A stretch of DNA of 64,000 bases from Miltoncostaea oceani (GTDB taxonomy: Bacteria; Actinomycetota; Thermoleophilia; Miltoncostaeales; Miltoncostaeaceae). Each line of letters begins with the position of its first letter. The first letter of the stretch is position 1. This document shows positions 50,593-59,219 of this stretch, in pieces. The notes under the pieces are model-generated. The model was not told the DNA's origin, searched no databases, and was given only the letters and a program-made list of their open reading frames with translations. Where the stretch lies: the NCBI RefSeq assembly GCF_018141545.1, contig NZ_CP064357.1, forward strand, positions 744,001-808,000, written 5' to 3'. The translations under genes and the position numbers were made by a program.

Positions 50593-52395
50593 CTAGTTGA
50601 CCACTCGAGAGATCTCCTCGAGTGAGGTGGTGCCGTTGAAGACCTTCTCGTAGCCGTCGTCGCGGAGAGTGGTCATCCCCTTGGCCACCGCGGCGTCCTG
50701 GAGCTCGTCGGCACTCGCGACGCGCATGACCATCTCCTTGAGCTCGGGGTCGAGGGCCATGACCTCGTGGACCCCCATCCGCCCCGAGTAGCCGGTGTTG
50801 CGGCAGCGCGGGCAACCGCCGTCCTTGGCCCGGAAGCTGGGGATCATGCCCTCCGCCTCGGCCTTCTCGAGTGCCCAGACCGGGGCGCGCCCTGCCTGGA
50901 GCATGCTCAGGTCGGTCGCGCGCTCCTCACGGCAGAAACGGCAGAGGACCCGGGCGAGGCGCTGGGCCATGATCAGGTGGCAGGCGTCGGAGATCAGGTA
51001 GGGCTCGACCCCCATCTCCATCAGGCGCGTGACGGCGGCCGCGGCCGAGTTGGTGTGCAGGGTGGAGAGCACGAGGTGGCCGGTCATCGCCGACTCCACG
51101 GCGATCCGGGCCGTCTCCTGGTCGCGGATCTCACCGATCATGATGACGTCGGGGTCAGAGCGCAGGATCGAGCGCAGGGCGCTCGCGAAGGTCATGTTGG
51201 CCCGCTCGTTGGTCTGGACCTGGTTGAGGCCGTCGACCCGCTGCTCGACGGGGTCCTCGACCGTGATCACGTTGCGGATCCGGTCGTTGAGGATGTGGAG
51301 CATCGCGTAGAGGGTCGTGGACTTGCCCGAGCCGGTCGGGCCCGTCGTGATGCACAGTCCGTGGGGGCGGCCGACGGCGTCCCGCACGCGGGCGAGGTTC
51401 GCGCCGGCCAGGCCGAGCTCGACAAGGCCGAGCTGGGACTGTGAGGGGTCGAGCAGACGCATGGTCACACGCTCGCCGTGGACGGTCGGGAGGGTCGCGA
51501 CGCGTAGGTCCACCGGGCCGCGCGGGGTCTTGAAGGTGGTGCGGCCGTCCTGGGGGGCTCGGCGCTCATCGATCTTCAGGTCCGCGATCACCTTGATGCG
51601 GGTCACCAGCTGGTCATGGCTGTTGCGCGGCACCGAGCGGACATCGGCGAGCACGCCGTCGATCCGGAAGCGGATCCGCGTCGGGCCGGCACTCGGCTCG
51701 ATGTGGATGTCCGAGGCGTCCTGCTCGCGCGCCTGGATGATCGTCTGGTTCGCGAGGGCCACGATCGCCGAGTCGGCGGCGCTCCCGCTGGTGCGGAAGT
51801 CCACCTGGGCGGTGTCGTTGGAGGAGGATTCGCGCTCGAGACGCTCCTCGGAGGCGTCCCCGGTCTGGGTCAGATCGACGAAGGCGTCGCGCAGCTCGGC
51901 CGATGACGCCACTCGCAGGCTGATCTCGGCCCCGCTGAGCCGGACGAGCTCGGTGACGAGGCCGGGGTCGCCGGGATCCGAGCAGGCGACCACCAGGGTC
52001 TCCTGGGCGTCCTCGCCGGTGATCTCGATCGGCAGGACGTTCAGTCGCGATCTTGCCGACTCGTCGAGGCGATTCGCGACTGCGGGGTCGATCTCCAGAT
52101 CGGCGAGCTTGACGAGCGGGACCTGGTGGACGCGGGAGAGGATCCGAGCGAGGTCGTCCTCGGTCACCAGGCGCGCGATCAGGGCCTGGGCGGCGAGGCT
52201 CGACCCGGAGGCCTCGGCGCGCTCCACGAACTCCTTCAGCTTGCCCAGGCCCACGATCCCGTCGACGACGAGGATCTCGAGCAGCTTGATGTCAGTGATG
52301 CTCTTGACCCCGGACGCGCGCACCCTGTTGCGCAGCTCGACCGCTGTCAGTTCCTCACCACTTCTCAGAGTGATTGGGCGCGGTCCGTCAGTCAT
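50593..52395 (-). CDS. pilB: PilB/GspE-type pilus extension ATPase
   Basis: 600 residues. An N-terminal T2SSE_N-type domain (residues about 30-180) precedes the GspE core. Asp/His-rich ASDIHIEP is near 227. Walker A GPTGSGKST is at 352-360, Walker B DPDVIMIGEIRD begins near 415, the His box is HLVLSTLHTN and the zinc tetracysteine is C485, C488, C528, C531. The arginine-rich RFRIDG strand is present. It powers pilin polymerisation from the cytoplasmic face of the inner membrane. The transcript is probably leaderless (TAGAGT 8 nt before ATG). Confidence 0.94.
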   Translation of the reverse strand: MTDGPRPITLRSGEELTAVELRNRVRASGVKSITDIKLLEILVVDGIVGLGKLKEFVERAEASGSSLAAQALIARLVTEDDLARILSRVHQVPLVKLADLEIDPAVANRLDESARSRLNVLPIEITGEDAQETLVVACSDPGDPGLVTELVRLSGAEISLRVASSAELRDAFVDLTQTGDASEERLERESSSNDTAQVDFRTSGSAADSAIVALANQTIIQAREQDASDIHIEPSAGPTRIRFRIDGVLADVRSVPRNSHDQLVTRIKVIADLKIDERRAPQDGRTTFKTPRGPVDLRVATLPTVHGERVTMRLLDPSQSQLGLVELGLAGANLARVRDAVGRPHGLCITTGPTGSGKSTTLYAMLHILNDRIRNVITVEDPVEQRVDGLNQVQTNERANMTFASALRSILRSDPDVIMIGEIRDQETARIAVESAMTGHLVLSTLHTNSAAAAVTRLMEMGVEPYLISDACHLIMAQRLARVLCRFCREERATDLSMLQAGRAPVWALEKAEAEGMIPSFRAKDGGCPRCRNTGYSGRMGVHEVMALDPELKEMVMRVASADELQDAAVAKGMTTLRDDGYEKVFNGTTSLEEISRVVN

Positions 52396-52403
52396 GTCCC
52401 GCG

Positions 52404-52409
52404 ACTCTA
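52404..52409 (-). promoter_or_regulatory. -10-like hexamer TAGAGT before pilB
   Basis: Minus-strand TAGAGT, 8-nt gap, then the ATG at 52395. It faces the pilT gene, so the pilB and pilT promoters are divergent. Confidence 0.4.
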
Positions 52410-52501
52410 GAGACGCGCCGTCACGCTGAGAGTGAATCGGTGTTTGGGCCGTGGCGAACTTCCATGCCCGCCCTGTTGCGCTAGCGCATCATCGGGCGCT
52501 A

Positions 52502-53695
52502 ATGGCCATCGAATACCCATACAACATCGATCAGCTCCTGCAGGAGATGGTCGATCAGGACGCCTCCGACCTCCACCTTCGAGTCGGACAGCCGGCGATG
52601 CTGCGGGTCAAGGGGGACCTGATCCCCGTCCACGCCCGCCATGTGATCGACGCGGACGCCATGAAGGAGCTCTTCCGAGGCCTGCTGACACAGACCCAGT
52701 CGTCCGCCAAGATCGAGACGCTGCGCCAGGAGAAGGAGCTCGACCTCGCCTACGCCCTCGAGGGACAGGCGCGCTTCCGCGTCAACGTCTTCTTCGAGAG
52801 GGGCATGCTCTCGGCCGTCCTCCGGAAGATCCCGGAGGTCATCCCCTTGCCCGAGGAGATCGGACTCCCCGAGGTGATGAACAGGATGGCGGAGCTCCAG
52901 CGCGGTCTCGTGCTTGTCACCGGGCCGACCGGCTCGGGCAAGAGCACCAGCCTCGCGGCGGTGATCCGCCGCATCAACGAGACCCGTCCGGTCAGCATCC
53001 TCACCCTCGAGGACCCGGTCGAGTTCATCCACCAGCCGGCCAAGGCGGTCATCCGCCAGCGCGAGGTCGGCAAGGACATGCACTCGTTCGCGCGCGGTCT
53101 GCGCGCTGCACTGCGCCAGGACCCGGATGTGATCCTCGTCGGCGAGATGCGAGACCTCGAGACGATCGAGATCGCGATCACCGCAGCCGAGACCGGCCAC
53201 CTCGTCTTCGGCACCCTCCACACCCGCTCGGCGGAGGCGACGATCGACCGCGTCATCGACGTCTTCCCCTCCGCCCAGCAGGACCAGATCCGAACCCAGC
53301 TCTCGAACTCACTCGCCGCGATCATGTGCCAGGCACTTCTTCCCACCGCCGACATGAGGGGCCGCTGCGCCGCGCACGAGGTCCTCGTGATGACGCCGGC
53401 GGTGCGGCATCTGATCCGCGGCCACAAGCCGTCGCAGATCCGCTCGACCATGCAGACCCAGGCCGGGATCGGCATGCAGACCATGGACAAGTCCCTCGCG
53501 GACCTGGTCATCTCCGGCCGGGCCGACGAGCAGGTCGCCCGCGAGAGGGCGCAGGACCCTGCCGAGTTCGACAAGCTGATCGCCAGCGCCAACCAGACGG
53601 CCGCGCCCGCGCCCGCCCAGAAGAGGAGCCGGCGCGGGCGCGGCGGTGATGATTCGCCCGAGGTCGGGGCCGGTGTCAGCATGGGCGGCTCGTAG
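52502..53695 (+). CDS. pilT: PilT-type pilus retraction ATPase
   Basis: 397 residues from the ATG at 52502; an in-frame start at 52451 adds 17 residues. N-terminal PAS-like ASDLHLRVGQPAMLRV, Walker A GPTGSGKST (141-149), Walker B DPDVILVGEMRD, the His box ETGHLVFGTLHT and the PilT-signature RGHKPSQIRS near 315 (canonically AIRNLIRE). The C-terminus is basic and low in complexity. PilT retracts pili. It sits next to and overlaps pilC. Confidence 0.92.
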   Translation: MAIEYPYNIDQLLQEMVDQDASDLHLRVGQPAMLRVKGDLIPVHARHVIDADAMKELFRGLLTQTQSSAKIETLRQEKELDLAYALEGQARFRVNVFFERGMLSAVLRKIPEVIPLPEEIGLPEVMNRMAELQRGLVLVTGPTGSGKSTSLAAVIRRINETRPVSILTLEDPVEFIHQPAKAVIRQREVGKDMHSFARGLRAALRQDPDVILVGEMRDLETIEIAITAAETGHLVFGTLHTRSAEATIDRVIDVFPSAQQDQIRTQLSNSLAAIMCQALLPTADMRGRCAAHEVLVMTPAVRHLIRGHKPSQIRSTMQTQAGIGMQTMDKSLADLVISGRADEQVARERAQDPAEFDKLIASANQTAAPAPAQKRSRRGRGGDDSPEVGAGVSMGGS

Positions 53696-55215
53696 TGCCC
53701 CTGTTCGTCTACAAGGGCCAGAACGAGGATGGCGCCCGGCGCAACGGCCGAGTCGAGGCGCCGGACGAGCAGGCGGCACTCGAGCAGCTTCGCACCAACG
53801 GCATCTTCGCCTCGAAGATCGCGCCGGTGAAGGAGCCGATCAAGATCGAGGACCTGCTCTCACGGCGCCGGCGGGTGCCCCAGGACCAGCTGGTCCTCTT
53901 CACCCGTCAGATGGCGACCCTGATCGACGCGGGCGTCGCGATCCTCCAGGCCCTGAACATCCTCGAGAAGCAGATCGAGAACGCCCGCTTCAAGGACGTT
54001 GTCCGCGATGTCATCGACCAGGTCGAGTCCGGTCAGCAGCTGGCGGAGGCGCTGCGCAAGCACCCCGACGTCTTCTCATCGCTCTTCATCTCGATGGTCG
54101 ACGCCGGCGAGAACTCGGGAACGCTGGACGAGTCGCTGTCCCAGCTGGCGCTCCAGCTCGAGCAGGCCTCCCGTCTCCAGAAGCAGATCAAGGCAGCGAT
54201 GCGGTACCCGCTGATCATCCTCGGGGTCGCGGTGATGGTCCTCGTCCTGCTGCTCGTCTTCGTCGTGCCGCGCTTCCGGAGCCTGTTCTCGTCCCTCGGC
54301 GGCGACCTGCCCATCCCGACCAAGGTCGTGATCTCACTCAGCCAGGTTCTCGTGCCACCGGACGGCAAGCTCCTGCCGGTGGTCCCCGCGATCGTGATCC
54401 TGATCCTGGCCGCCGCCTTCGCCATGATCCTGTTCGCCTTCCGCCGTTTCCGGCTCCCCCCGATGCCGGCCTTCGGCCTCGGAGCATCGGTCGGCCTGTT
54501 CCTCGGCGGGCTGCTCTACCTGTTCCAGTTCGAGCCGGCCTTCCTGACGACCAGTCCCCTCGTCGCGATACCCGGCGGGGTGAGTCTGATCACCTTCTTC
54601 TACGACCACGACTTCCCGAGCGCCTTCGTCGGGGTGCCCCAGATCGTCGCGATCTTCGGTCGGGTGGCGCTCCTGTACGTCGTCTTCATGATCCTGCGCT
54701 CGTTCTGGCGCCGCTTCATCGGTACCCCTGAGGGCCGCCGCGCCTGGGATGCGTTCCGCCTGAAGGCGCCCCTGAAGATCGGCAGCCTGGTCCAGAAGAT
54801 CTCGATGGCACGGTTCACGCGCACGCTCGCGACACTGATCAAGTCGGGCGTCCCGATCCTCACCGCCTTCGACATCGTCCGCGAGACCGCTGGCAACGTC
54901 CTGATCGAGGAAGCGGCCGACGAGGCCCGCCAGCGGGTCGCCGTCGGCTCGACGATCTACAGCGCCCTCGACGACTCACCGGCCTTCCCATCCCTTGTGA
55001 CCCGCATGGTCCAAGTGGGGGAGGAGACCGGTGCGCTCGACGAGATGCTGCTCAAGTGCGCCGAGTACTACGAGGAAGAGGTCGACATCGCGATGAAGAA
55101 CATCGCCTCCCTGATCGAGCCGGTGATGGTGATCCTGATCGGCCTGATCGTGGGATCAATCGTAATCGCGCTCTACCTGCCGATCTTCGGCATCTTCCAA
55201 CTCCTTGAAGCCTGA
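53695..55215 (+). CDS. pilC: PilC/GspF-type pilus membrane platform, enlarged
   Basis: 506 residues from a GTG overlapping the pilT stop (TAGTG). Two GspF domains are visible: residues about 65-185 (FTRQMATLIDAGVAI, MVDAGENSGTLDE) and about 375-500 (FTRTLATLIKSGVPILTAF, MVQVGEETGALDEML). Between them the normal linker and membrane helix are expanded by about 100 residues, with three additional hydrophobic segments (VVPAIVILILAAAFAMILF, LGASVGLFLGGLLYLF and IVAIFGRVALLYVVFMIL). The platform connects PilB/PilT to the alignment complex. The insertion is unusual. Confidence 0.9.
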   Translation: MPLFVYKGQNEDGARRNGRVEAPDEQAALEQLRTNGIFASKIAPVKEPIKIEDLLSRRRRVPQDQLVLFTRQMATLIDAGVAILQALNILEKQIENARFKDVVRDVIDQVESGQQLAEALRKHPDVFSSLFISMVDAGENSGTLDESLSQLALQLEQASRLQKQIKAAMRYPLIILGVAVMVLVLLLVFVVPRFRSLFSSLGGDLPIPTKVVISLSQVLVPPDGKLLPVVPAIVILILAAAFAMILFAFRRFRLPPMPAFGLGASVGLFLGGLLYLFQFEPAFLTTSPLVAIPGGVSLITFFYDHDFPSAFVGVPQIVAIFGRVALLYVVFMILRSFWRRFIGTPEGRRAWDAFRLKAPLKIGSLVQKISMARFTRTLATLIKSGVPILTAFDIVRETAGNVLIEEAADEARQRVAVGSTIYSALDDSPAFPSLVTRMVQVGEETGALDEMLLKCAEYYEEEVDIAMKNIASLIEPVMVILIGLIVGSIVIALYLPIFGIFQLLEA

Positions 55216-55235
55216 CCTGACTGACGGAGAAAGTC

Positions 55236-55269
55236 GCAAACGGGAGCATGCGTTCGTTTGCTTCTTTAT
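55236..55269 (+). terminator. Rho-independent terminator after pilC
   Basis: GCAAACG (55236-55242) pairs with CGTTTGC (55255-55261), followed by TTCTTTATT. It is the clearest U-tract terminator in the window and lies 20 bp after the pilC stop. Confidence 0.7.
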
Positions 55270-55273
55270 TGCC
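55247..55273. repeat. Left copy of imperfect inverted repeat around the AlbA_2 gene
   Basis: The 23 bases beginning GCATGCGTTCGTTTGCT match those beginning GCATGCGCTGGTTTGCT on the minus strand at 57286-57264 in about 19 places. The two copies point inward, with the AlbA_2 gene between them. Confidence 0.5.
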
Positions 55274-55515
55274 TTCGGCGGAGCGTCTTTTGTCGGTACG
55301 CCGTGGCGCTTGGCGCCGCTAACTGCGCCTTTCCTCCGTGGGAGGCGCCTTACGGGCTGCCCTTGCTCCATTCCGGGCGCGCATTGACCCGCTAACCCCC
55401 TCTTTCCTCCGAGGGCATCTTCGCGCGAGAGGCCCGCATCTGGATGAGGGGCCCGGTGAACCTCCCTGATCAGGAGCCTGCCCCCGGCAGGGCAGGCGAC
55501 CCGGAGTCCTCCCGT

Positions 55516-57255
55516 TCAGACCTTTCGGTATCGGACCCCGGCGCCCCGGCTGTTTGCGACGGGGGTGATGACCTGCGCATCGCGCAGCTTCGCGAGGATC
55601 CCCGTGGCTGTGATCGGGGCGACGCCGAGGAGGTCCGCAGCGTCGTCGCGACCGATCTCGGGGTTGGCGTCGAGGTAGGCGATCACGAGTGCCTTGTGAT
55701 TCTCGATCGCCTTGTGTGAGCGGTAGGACAGCTGCCCTGCGAGGCGTGCGCGAGCTGTCTCGCTGAGACGGAATGAACGCGCCCGGTTCACGAGTCTCGT
55801 GAGGGCCCCGAGCCGCTCGAGTTGCTCGAGGGTGAGGAACGCCTCGTCGACGGTGCACTGCGCCGCGCCTGCGAGCTGCTCTGGCCGGAGAACCGACTGC
55901 TCGAGCAGCAGGCTGATGGCGATCGTGATCCGGACGTCCTCTTCTCCCGGGCGCAGGCCGGCGGTGCGATAGAGGTCGTCGAAGAAGGAACGGAGGACGA
56001 GATTCGGGTTCCCTCCGCTCAGGAGCACCACGACATCGCCACCGTCTTCTGCGATCGAGGGGGCGGGGTGGCCGTCGCGGAGCATCACCTCGTACATGGC
56101 GTCGATCCCGATCCCCTCACCCTCGGCGAGACCGAGGACGCGCGACGCGTTCGTGAGGGCCGGGTTCCTCGGGTTCGACGGGGTGGAGATGAGCCGATCC
56201 GCGGGAACCCCACTCGGAAAGCCTCCCGGGGACCGGACCTTGAACAGGTCAGCGGGATCGCCGACCGCGGTGGCGACGACGGTGGAGCGGGGCAGGCGGT
56301 AGTCGCGGTGCACCAGGGCGTTGACGAGCGCCTCACGGAGGGCCCTCTCGCTGACGGGCCGTGTCTCGACGCGATGAGCCCCCTGGAAACGGAAGGTCGC
56401 CGGGAAGGCGCTGTCGATGAGCGCCAACGCCTTATCGAACAGCGGCAGGAGCGGCGCGGCTCCCCGCAGACTGTCGCGCGAGGGGGCGCTCTCGTTCACC
56501 GTGATCAGGACACGCAGCTGCTCGACGTTCGGCTCGAAGGGGCAGAGCAGCAGCGCGCCGGCGCGATTCAGCTCGGGATCGGCGTCGTCGGGGGAGCCCA
56601 GCGTAACCCCCATGCGCCGCGCCAACTCCTGATCGCTCGGCGGCGCGGTGCTGCGTGCGGCGCGGTAGTGGGCGCGAGCCGATTTGAGGGCCTCCTCGGT
56701 CGCGGAGGACAGCCGCAGCCCCGAGGGCTCGCCGGACCAGTCGTATCCGCGCCGGCGCTCGAGGAACTCGCGCGCCTGGTCGCCGGTGAGCTCGACGCAG
56801 TCCTTTCCGAATCGGGTCCGCAGCTTGCCGCCGACCCGGATCTCCTCGAGCGCGGGGGCGACGTTGATCAGGTAGAGCCGCGCGCCGTGCTCGTGGACGA
56901 CCTCGATCTCGTCGATCGAGAAGTTCGGCTGGGTGAGGGCGTGGATGCGTTTGCGCAGCCACTCGACATCCAGGTACGTCCCGACGAACGCGGCTGGCCC
57001 GGTGGCTCGGTCGTTGACGCCGACGACGAGAACGCCTCCACTATCGGTGTTCGCGAAGCAGGCGACCTCGCCCGCCAGAGCTTGTGCCGCCGGTTCGTGT
57101 CGTGGCGAGATCGCCACCCGAACGCCGTTGCGGTCGACCGTGCCGGATTCCTCTTTGAAATCGACCAGCTCGGATTCGAGGTCGTCCGGCTTCCCACCTG
57201 CGGCCACTGCGGCGATGGCCGCAAGGGCCTTGTCCCGGCGAAGGTTTGCGCTCAT
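55516..57255 (-). CDS. AlbA_2 (Schlafen AAA_4-like) and winged-helix regulator
   Basis: 579 residues from the ATG at 57255 (8 nt after a TACTTT hexamer). Residues about 30-150 form the AlbA_2 domain: ESELVDFKEESG then CFANTDSGGVLVVGVND and the RTRFGKD strand. Residues 150-420 are the C-terminal part of ATP-dependent helicase-related proteins, with LREALVNALVHRDY and an HATPase_c_4-like region. Two winged-helix segments end the protein. Such proteins are transcription regulators or parts of defence loci. The flanks are AT-richer and contain inverted repeats, which suggests it was acquired. Confidence 0.75.
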   Translation of the reverse strand: MSANLRRDKALAAIAAVAAGGKPDDLESELVDFKEESGTVDRNGVRVAISPRHEPAAQALAGEVACFANTDSGGVLVVGVNDRATGPAAFVGTYLDVEWLRKRIHALTQPNFSIDEIEVVHEHGARLYLINVAPALEEIRVGGKLRTRFGKDCVELTGDQAREFLERRRGYDWSGEPSGLRLSSATEEALKSARAHYRAARSTAPPSDQELARRMGVTLGSPDDADPELNRAGALLLCPFEPNVEQLRVLITVNESAPSRDSLRGAAPLLPLFDKALALIDSAFPATFRFQGAHRVETRPVSERALREALVNALVHRDYRLPRSTVVATAVGDPADLFKVRSPGGFPSGVPADRLISTPSNPRNPALTNASRVLGLAEGEGIGIDAMYEVMLRDGHPAPSIAEDGGDVVVLLSGGNPNLVLRSFFDDLYRTAGLRPGEEDVRITIAISLLLEQSVLRPEQLAGAAQCTVDEAFLTLEQLERLGALTRLVNRARSFRLSETARARLAGQLSYRSHKAIENHKALVIAYLDANPEIGRDDAADLLGVAPITATGILAKLRDAQVITPVANSRGAGVRYRKV

Positions 57256-57259
57256 GGCC

Positions 57260-57288
57260 GGATAAAGTAGCAAACCAGCGCATGCGCT
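57260..57288. repeat. Right copy of the inverted repeat and 12-bp palindrome
   Basis: Contains AGCGCATGCGCT at 57277-57288 and the TTTGCTACTTTAT stretch, the counterpart of the left copy at 55247-55273. Confidence 0.5.
57264..57269 (-). promoter_or_regulatory. -10-like hexamer TACTTT inside the right inverted repeat
   Basis: TACTTT with an 8-nt gap to the ATG at 57255. A perfect palindrome AGCGCATGCGCT lies at 57277-57288, just upstream, and is a likely operator. Confidence 0.45.
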
Positions 57289-57481
57289 AATTTCCTTCTT
57301 TTTGGTGGACAGCAGAGCTTCTTTCCCGCCTTTGCGCCGTGTGCGCTCGCATCGGGGCCGAACCTGCCGCCCCGCCGGAAAGGGGACGCCGCGGGCTGGT
57401 CGCCCCACCAGGCTTCGCCAGCAGGGAAAGGGCCTCGGCCGGCGCCTGGCCTCGGGGTAGGAAGAAGGCCTGTTCCGGTCC

Positions 57482-58018
57482 TCAGATGCGGATGTCGTGC
57501 CGCGACATGAAGGTGGCCAGCGTGTCCCTCACTGAGAGGTCCGACACCTCGATCCTGGTCTGGCGCGAGCGGTGGGCTCCGCCCCTCTGACTCAGTTCCT
57601 GGAGACTGACCTCACGCAGCGCCTTCCGGGTGGTCGCATCAATGCCTTCGCTGAGCTCGGTCCTCTGTTCATACACGCAGAAGAAGAGGCCGGATGCGAA
57701 CGCGACGGTCCCGAACCGAAGAGCTCCCCCTGAGCCGAACGGCACCTTCCACGTACCCAGTTGGCGTTCCACCGCGACCGGCGGCGGCCGGCGCCCCAGC
57801 CACCCGGTCCTCTGGGGTTGAACCATCTCCGTGGTGGTCTCCCCGCGCACCCCGGCCACCGAGGCGGCCATCGCCACACGATGTGCGAGCTCGCTGAGAG
57901 ACCGTTCCAGGGCCGCCCATTCCTCAGACTCGCGCTGCGCGCTCTGGTTGCGGGCCCGCTCCGCCTCTCTCCGAGAGGACGCGAACGCGTCAGCCATCGA
58001 GTTCAGATCATCATCCAC
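57482..58018 (-). CDS. Hypothetical protein with helical N-terminus
   Basis: 178 residues from a GTG at 58018, with GGAGG about 10 nt upstream; an ATG at 57997 is an alternative. Residues 1-50 are a charged helix (FASSRREAERARNQSA), then a hydrophobic-poor globular part with GTVAFASGLFFCVYEQRTE. The last 40 residues are helical and basic. No family recognised. Longer upstream starts are rejected by composition. Confidence 0.55.
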   Translation of the reverse strand: MDDDLNSMADAFASSRREAERARNQSAQRESEEWAALERSLSELAHRVAMAASVAGVRGETTTEMVQPQRTGWLGRRPPPVAVERQLGTWKVPFGSGGALRFGTVAFASGLFFCVYEQRTELSEGIDATTRKALREVSLQELSQRGGAHRSRQTRIEVSDLSVRDTLATFMSRHDIRI

Positions 58019-58301
58019 GCGCACATCACCTCCTCGGGACTGATCCCAAGCGTAACTGCAAGGCGCGCCCCCCAGGGGCCGGGCCTTCCCGGGCGCAGGA
58101 GAGGTGAGTCCCATTCCGGCGATCTCCGACGCTGGACGGCTGTCCTTACCGGAATCGAAGGCGGCGCCGGTCGATCGCACCAGCGGCCCTGCGCGCCGAC
58201 CGATGCGCGCACCGGCGCCCGCCCTGCACCATGGACGGCTCGCCGTATCTTGGATGTGAGAGACCGGCTGCCTTGCCGGCTTCGACAACGAAAGGACCCG
58301 C

Positions 58302-58541
58302 GTGCCCCGACGCCTGGTTCGTCAGATCATCCAGATCGAGATCCTCCGCGAGGATGAGCCGCTGCCCGAGGACCTCGTGGCGATCGCCGACGAGATCACC
58401 ACGGGCGACTCGAGCGGAAACGTGCGGACGTTGAGCGTCGAGGACCTGACGGGCCCGCAGATGGCCGCGGCCCTGATCGCCCAGGGGTCAGACCCGGAGT
58501 TCCTCGGCCTCGACGCCGACGGCAAGGACCTCACCCCCTGA
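58302..58541 (+). CDS. Small hypothetical protein
   Basis: 79 residues from GTG, preceded by AAAGGA at a normal distance. An acidic, alpha/beta protein (EILREDEPLPEDLVAIADEI, GPQMAAALIAQGSD). No family recognised. Confidence 0.58.
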   Translation: MPRRLVRQIIQIEILREDEPLPEDLVAIADEITTGDSSGNVRTLSVEDLTGPQMAAALIAQGSDPEFLGLDADGKDLTP

Positions 58542-58647
58542 TCCATGGCCGGCGCCGCCCGGGCGCCTGAGCCCGCGGGCGGGAGTCCCTGCCTCGGTAA
58601 CAGGGAGAAACACCCTCCCACCTTGACCCCGGGCCGAGACTCGGCGG

Positions 58648-59166
58648 ATGGCGACTGATGTCTGGATGGCGCTCCGCTCCATCGTCGCCGCCCGGGACGG
58701 CATGCGCTGCATCTACTGCAAGGTGCCGACCGCTGCCACTCTCGAGCATGTCGACGCCCGATCTCGGCACGGGGGCCATCACGCGGAGAATCTGCGGCTC
58801 GCCTGCCCCTCCTGCAACTCACGCAAGCGTGATGAGGAGATCAACACCTGGATGGCGCGCGAGGGCTGGCGCCTGCCAGCGCCGCCGCCGCTGCCTGCGA
58901 CGGTCAGTGAGATGGTCCGCACGCTCTACATCCCCACCTTCAAGGCTCCGGGGTATGCGAACAGCGGCTCGACCAACTCACGTCTGCGGATCGATGATCA
59001 GCGGGTCTGCCTGCTCGAGGTGAGACCCGGGCGCCCCTACCCGTGGGAGATCATCCGGCTCGGTCTGGAGGATCACCCCCGCGTCGTGCTCGGGAGCTAC
59101 GATTTTCTGCGCCGTCACAACACCGCCAAGGCGGGTGGCAAGCGGCGCCAAAGGACAACACGCTGA
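58648..59166 (+). CDS. HNH endonuclease-like protein
   Basis: 172 residues. The N-terminal 70 residues form an HNH motif: CIYCKVP (C-x2-C), EHVDARSRHGGHHAENL (histidines and asparagine) and ACPSCNSRKRD (second C-x2-C). This zinc-stabilised HNH module cuts DNA with one metal ion. The C-terminal 100 residues are unrecognised. The frame ends just at the possible CTG start of the next gene (CTGA). Confidence 0.75.
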   Translation: MATDVWMALRSIVAARDGMRCIYCKVPTAATLEHVDARSRHGGHHAENLRLACPSCNSRKRDEEINTWMAREGWRLPAPPPLPATVSEMVRTLYIPTFKAPGYANSGSTNSRLRIDDQRVCLLEVRPGRPYPWEIIRLGLEDHPRVVLGSYDFLRRHNTAKAGGKRRQRTTR

Positions 59167-59219
59167 AGCTGCGACGCAACACCACGAGTGCCCTCAAGAG
59201 CCGCCGGGTCTCACCGGTG

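Larger units (their letters stand above)
55216..55515. other. Lower-GC gap between pilC and the AlbA_2 gene
   Basis: About 300 bp, visibly richer in A and T than its surroundings in its first third. It contains the pilC terminator and the left copy of an inverted repeat shared with 57260-57288. No gene seen. Confidence 0.5.
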
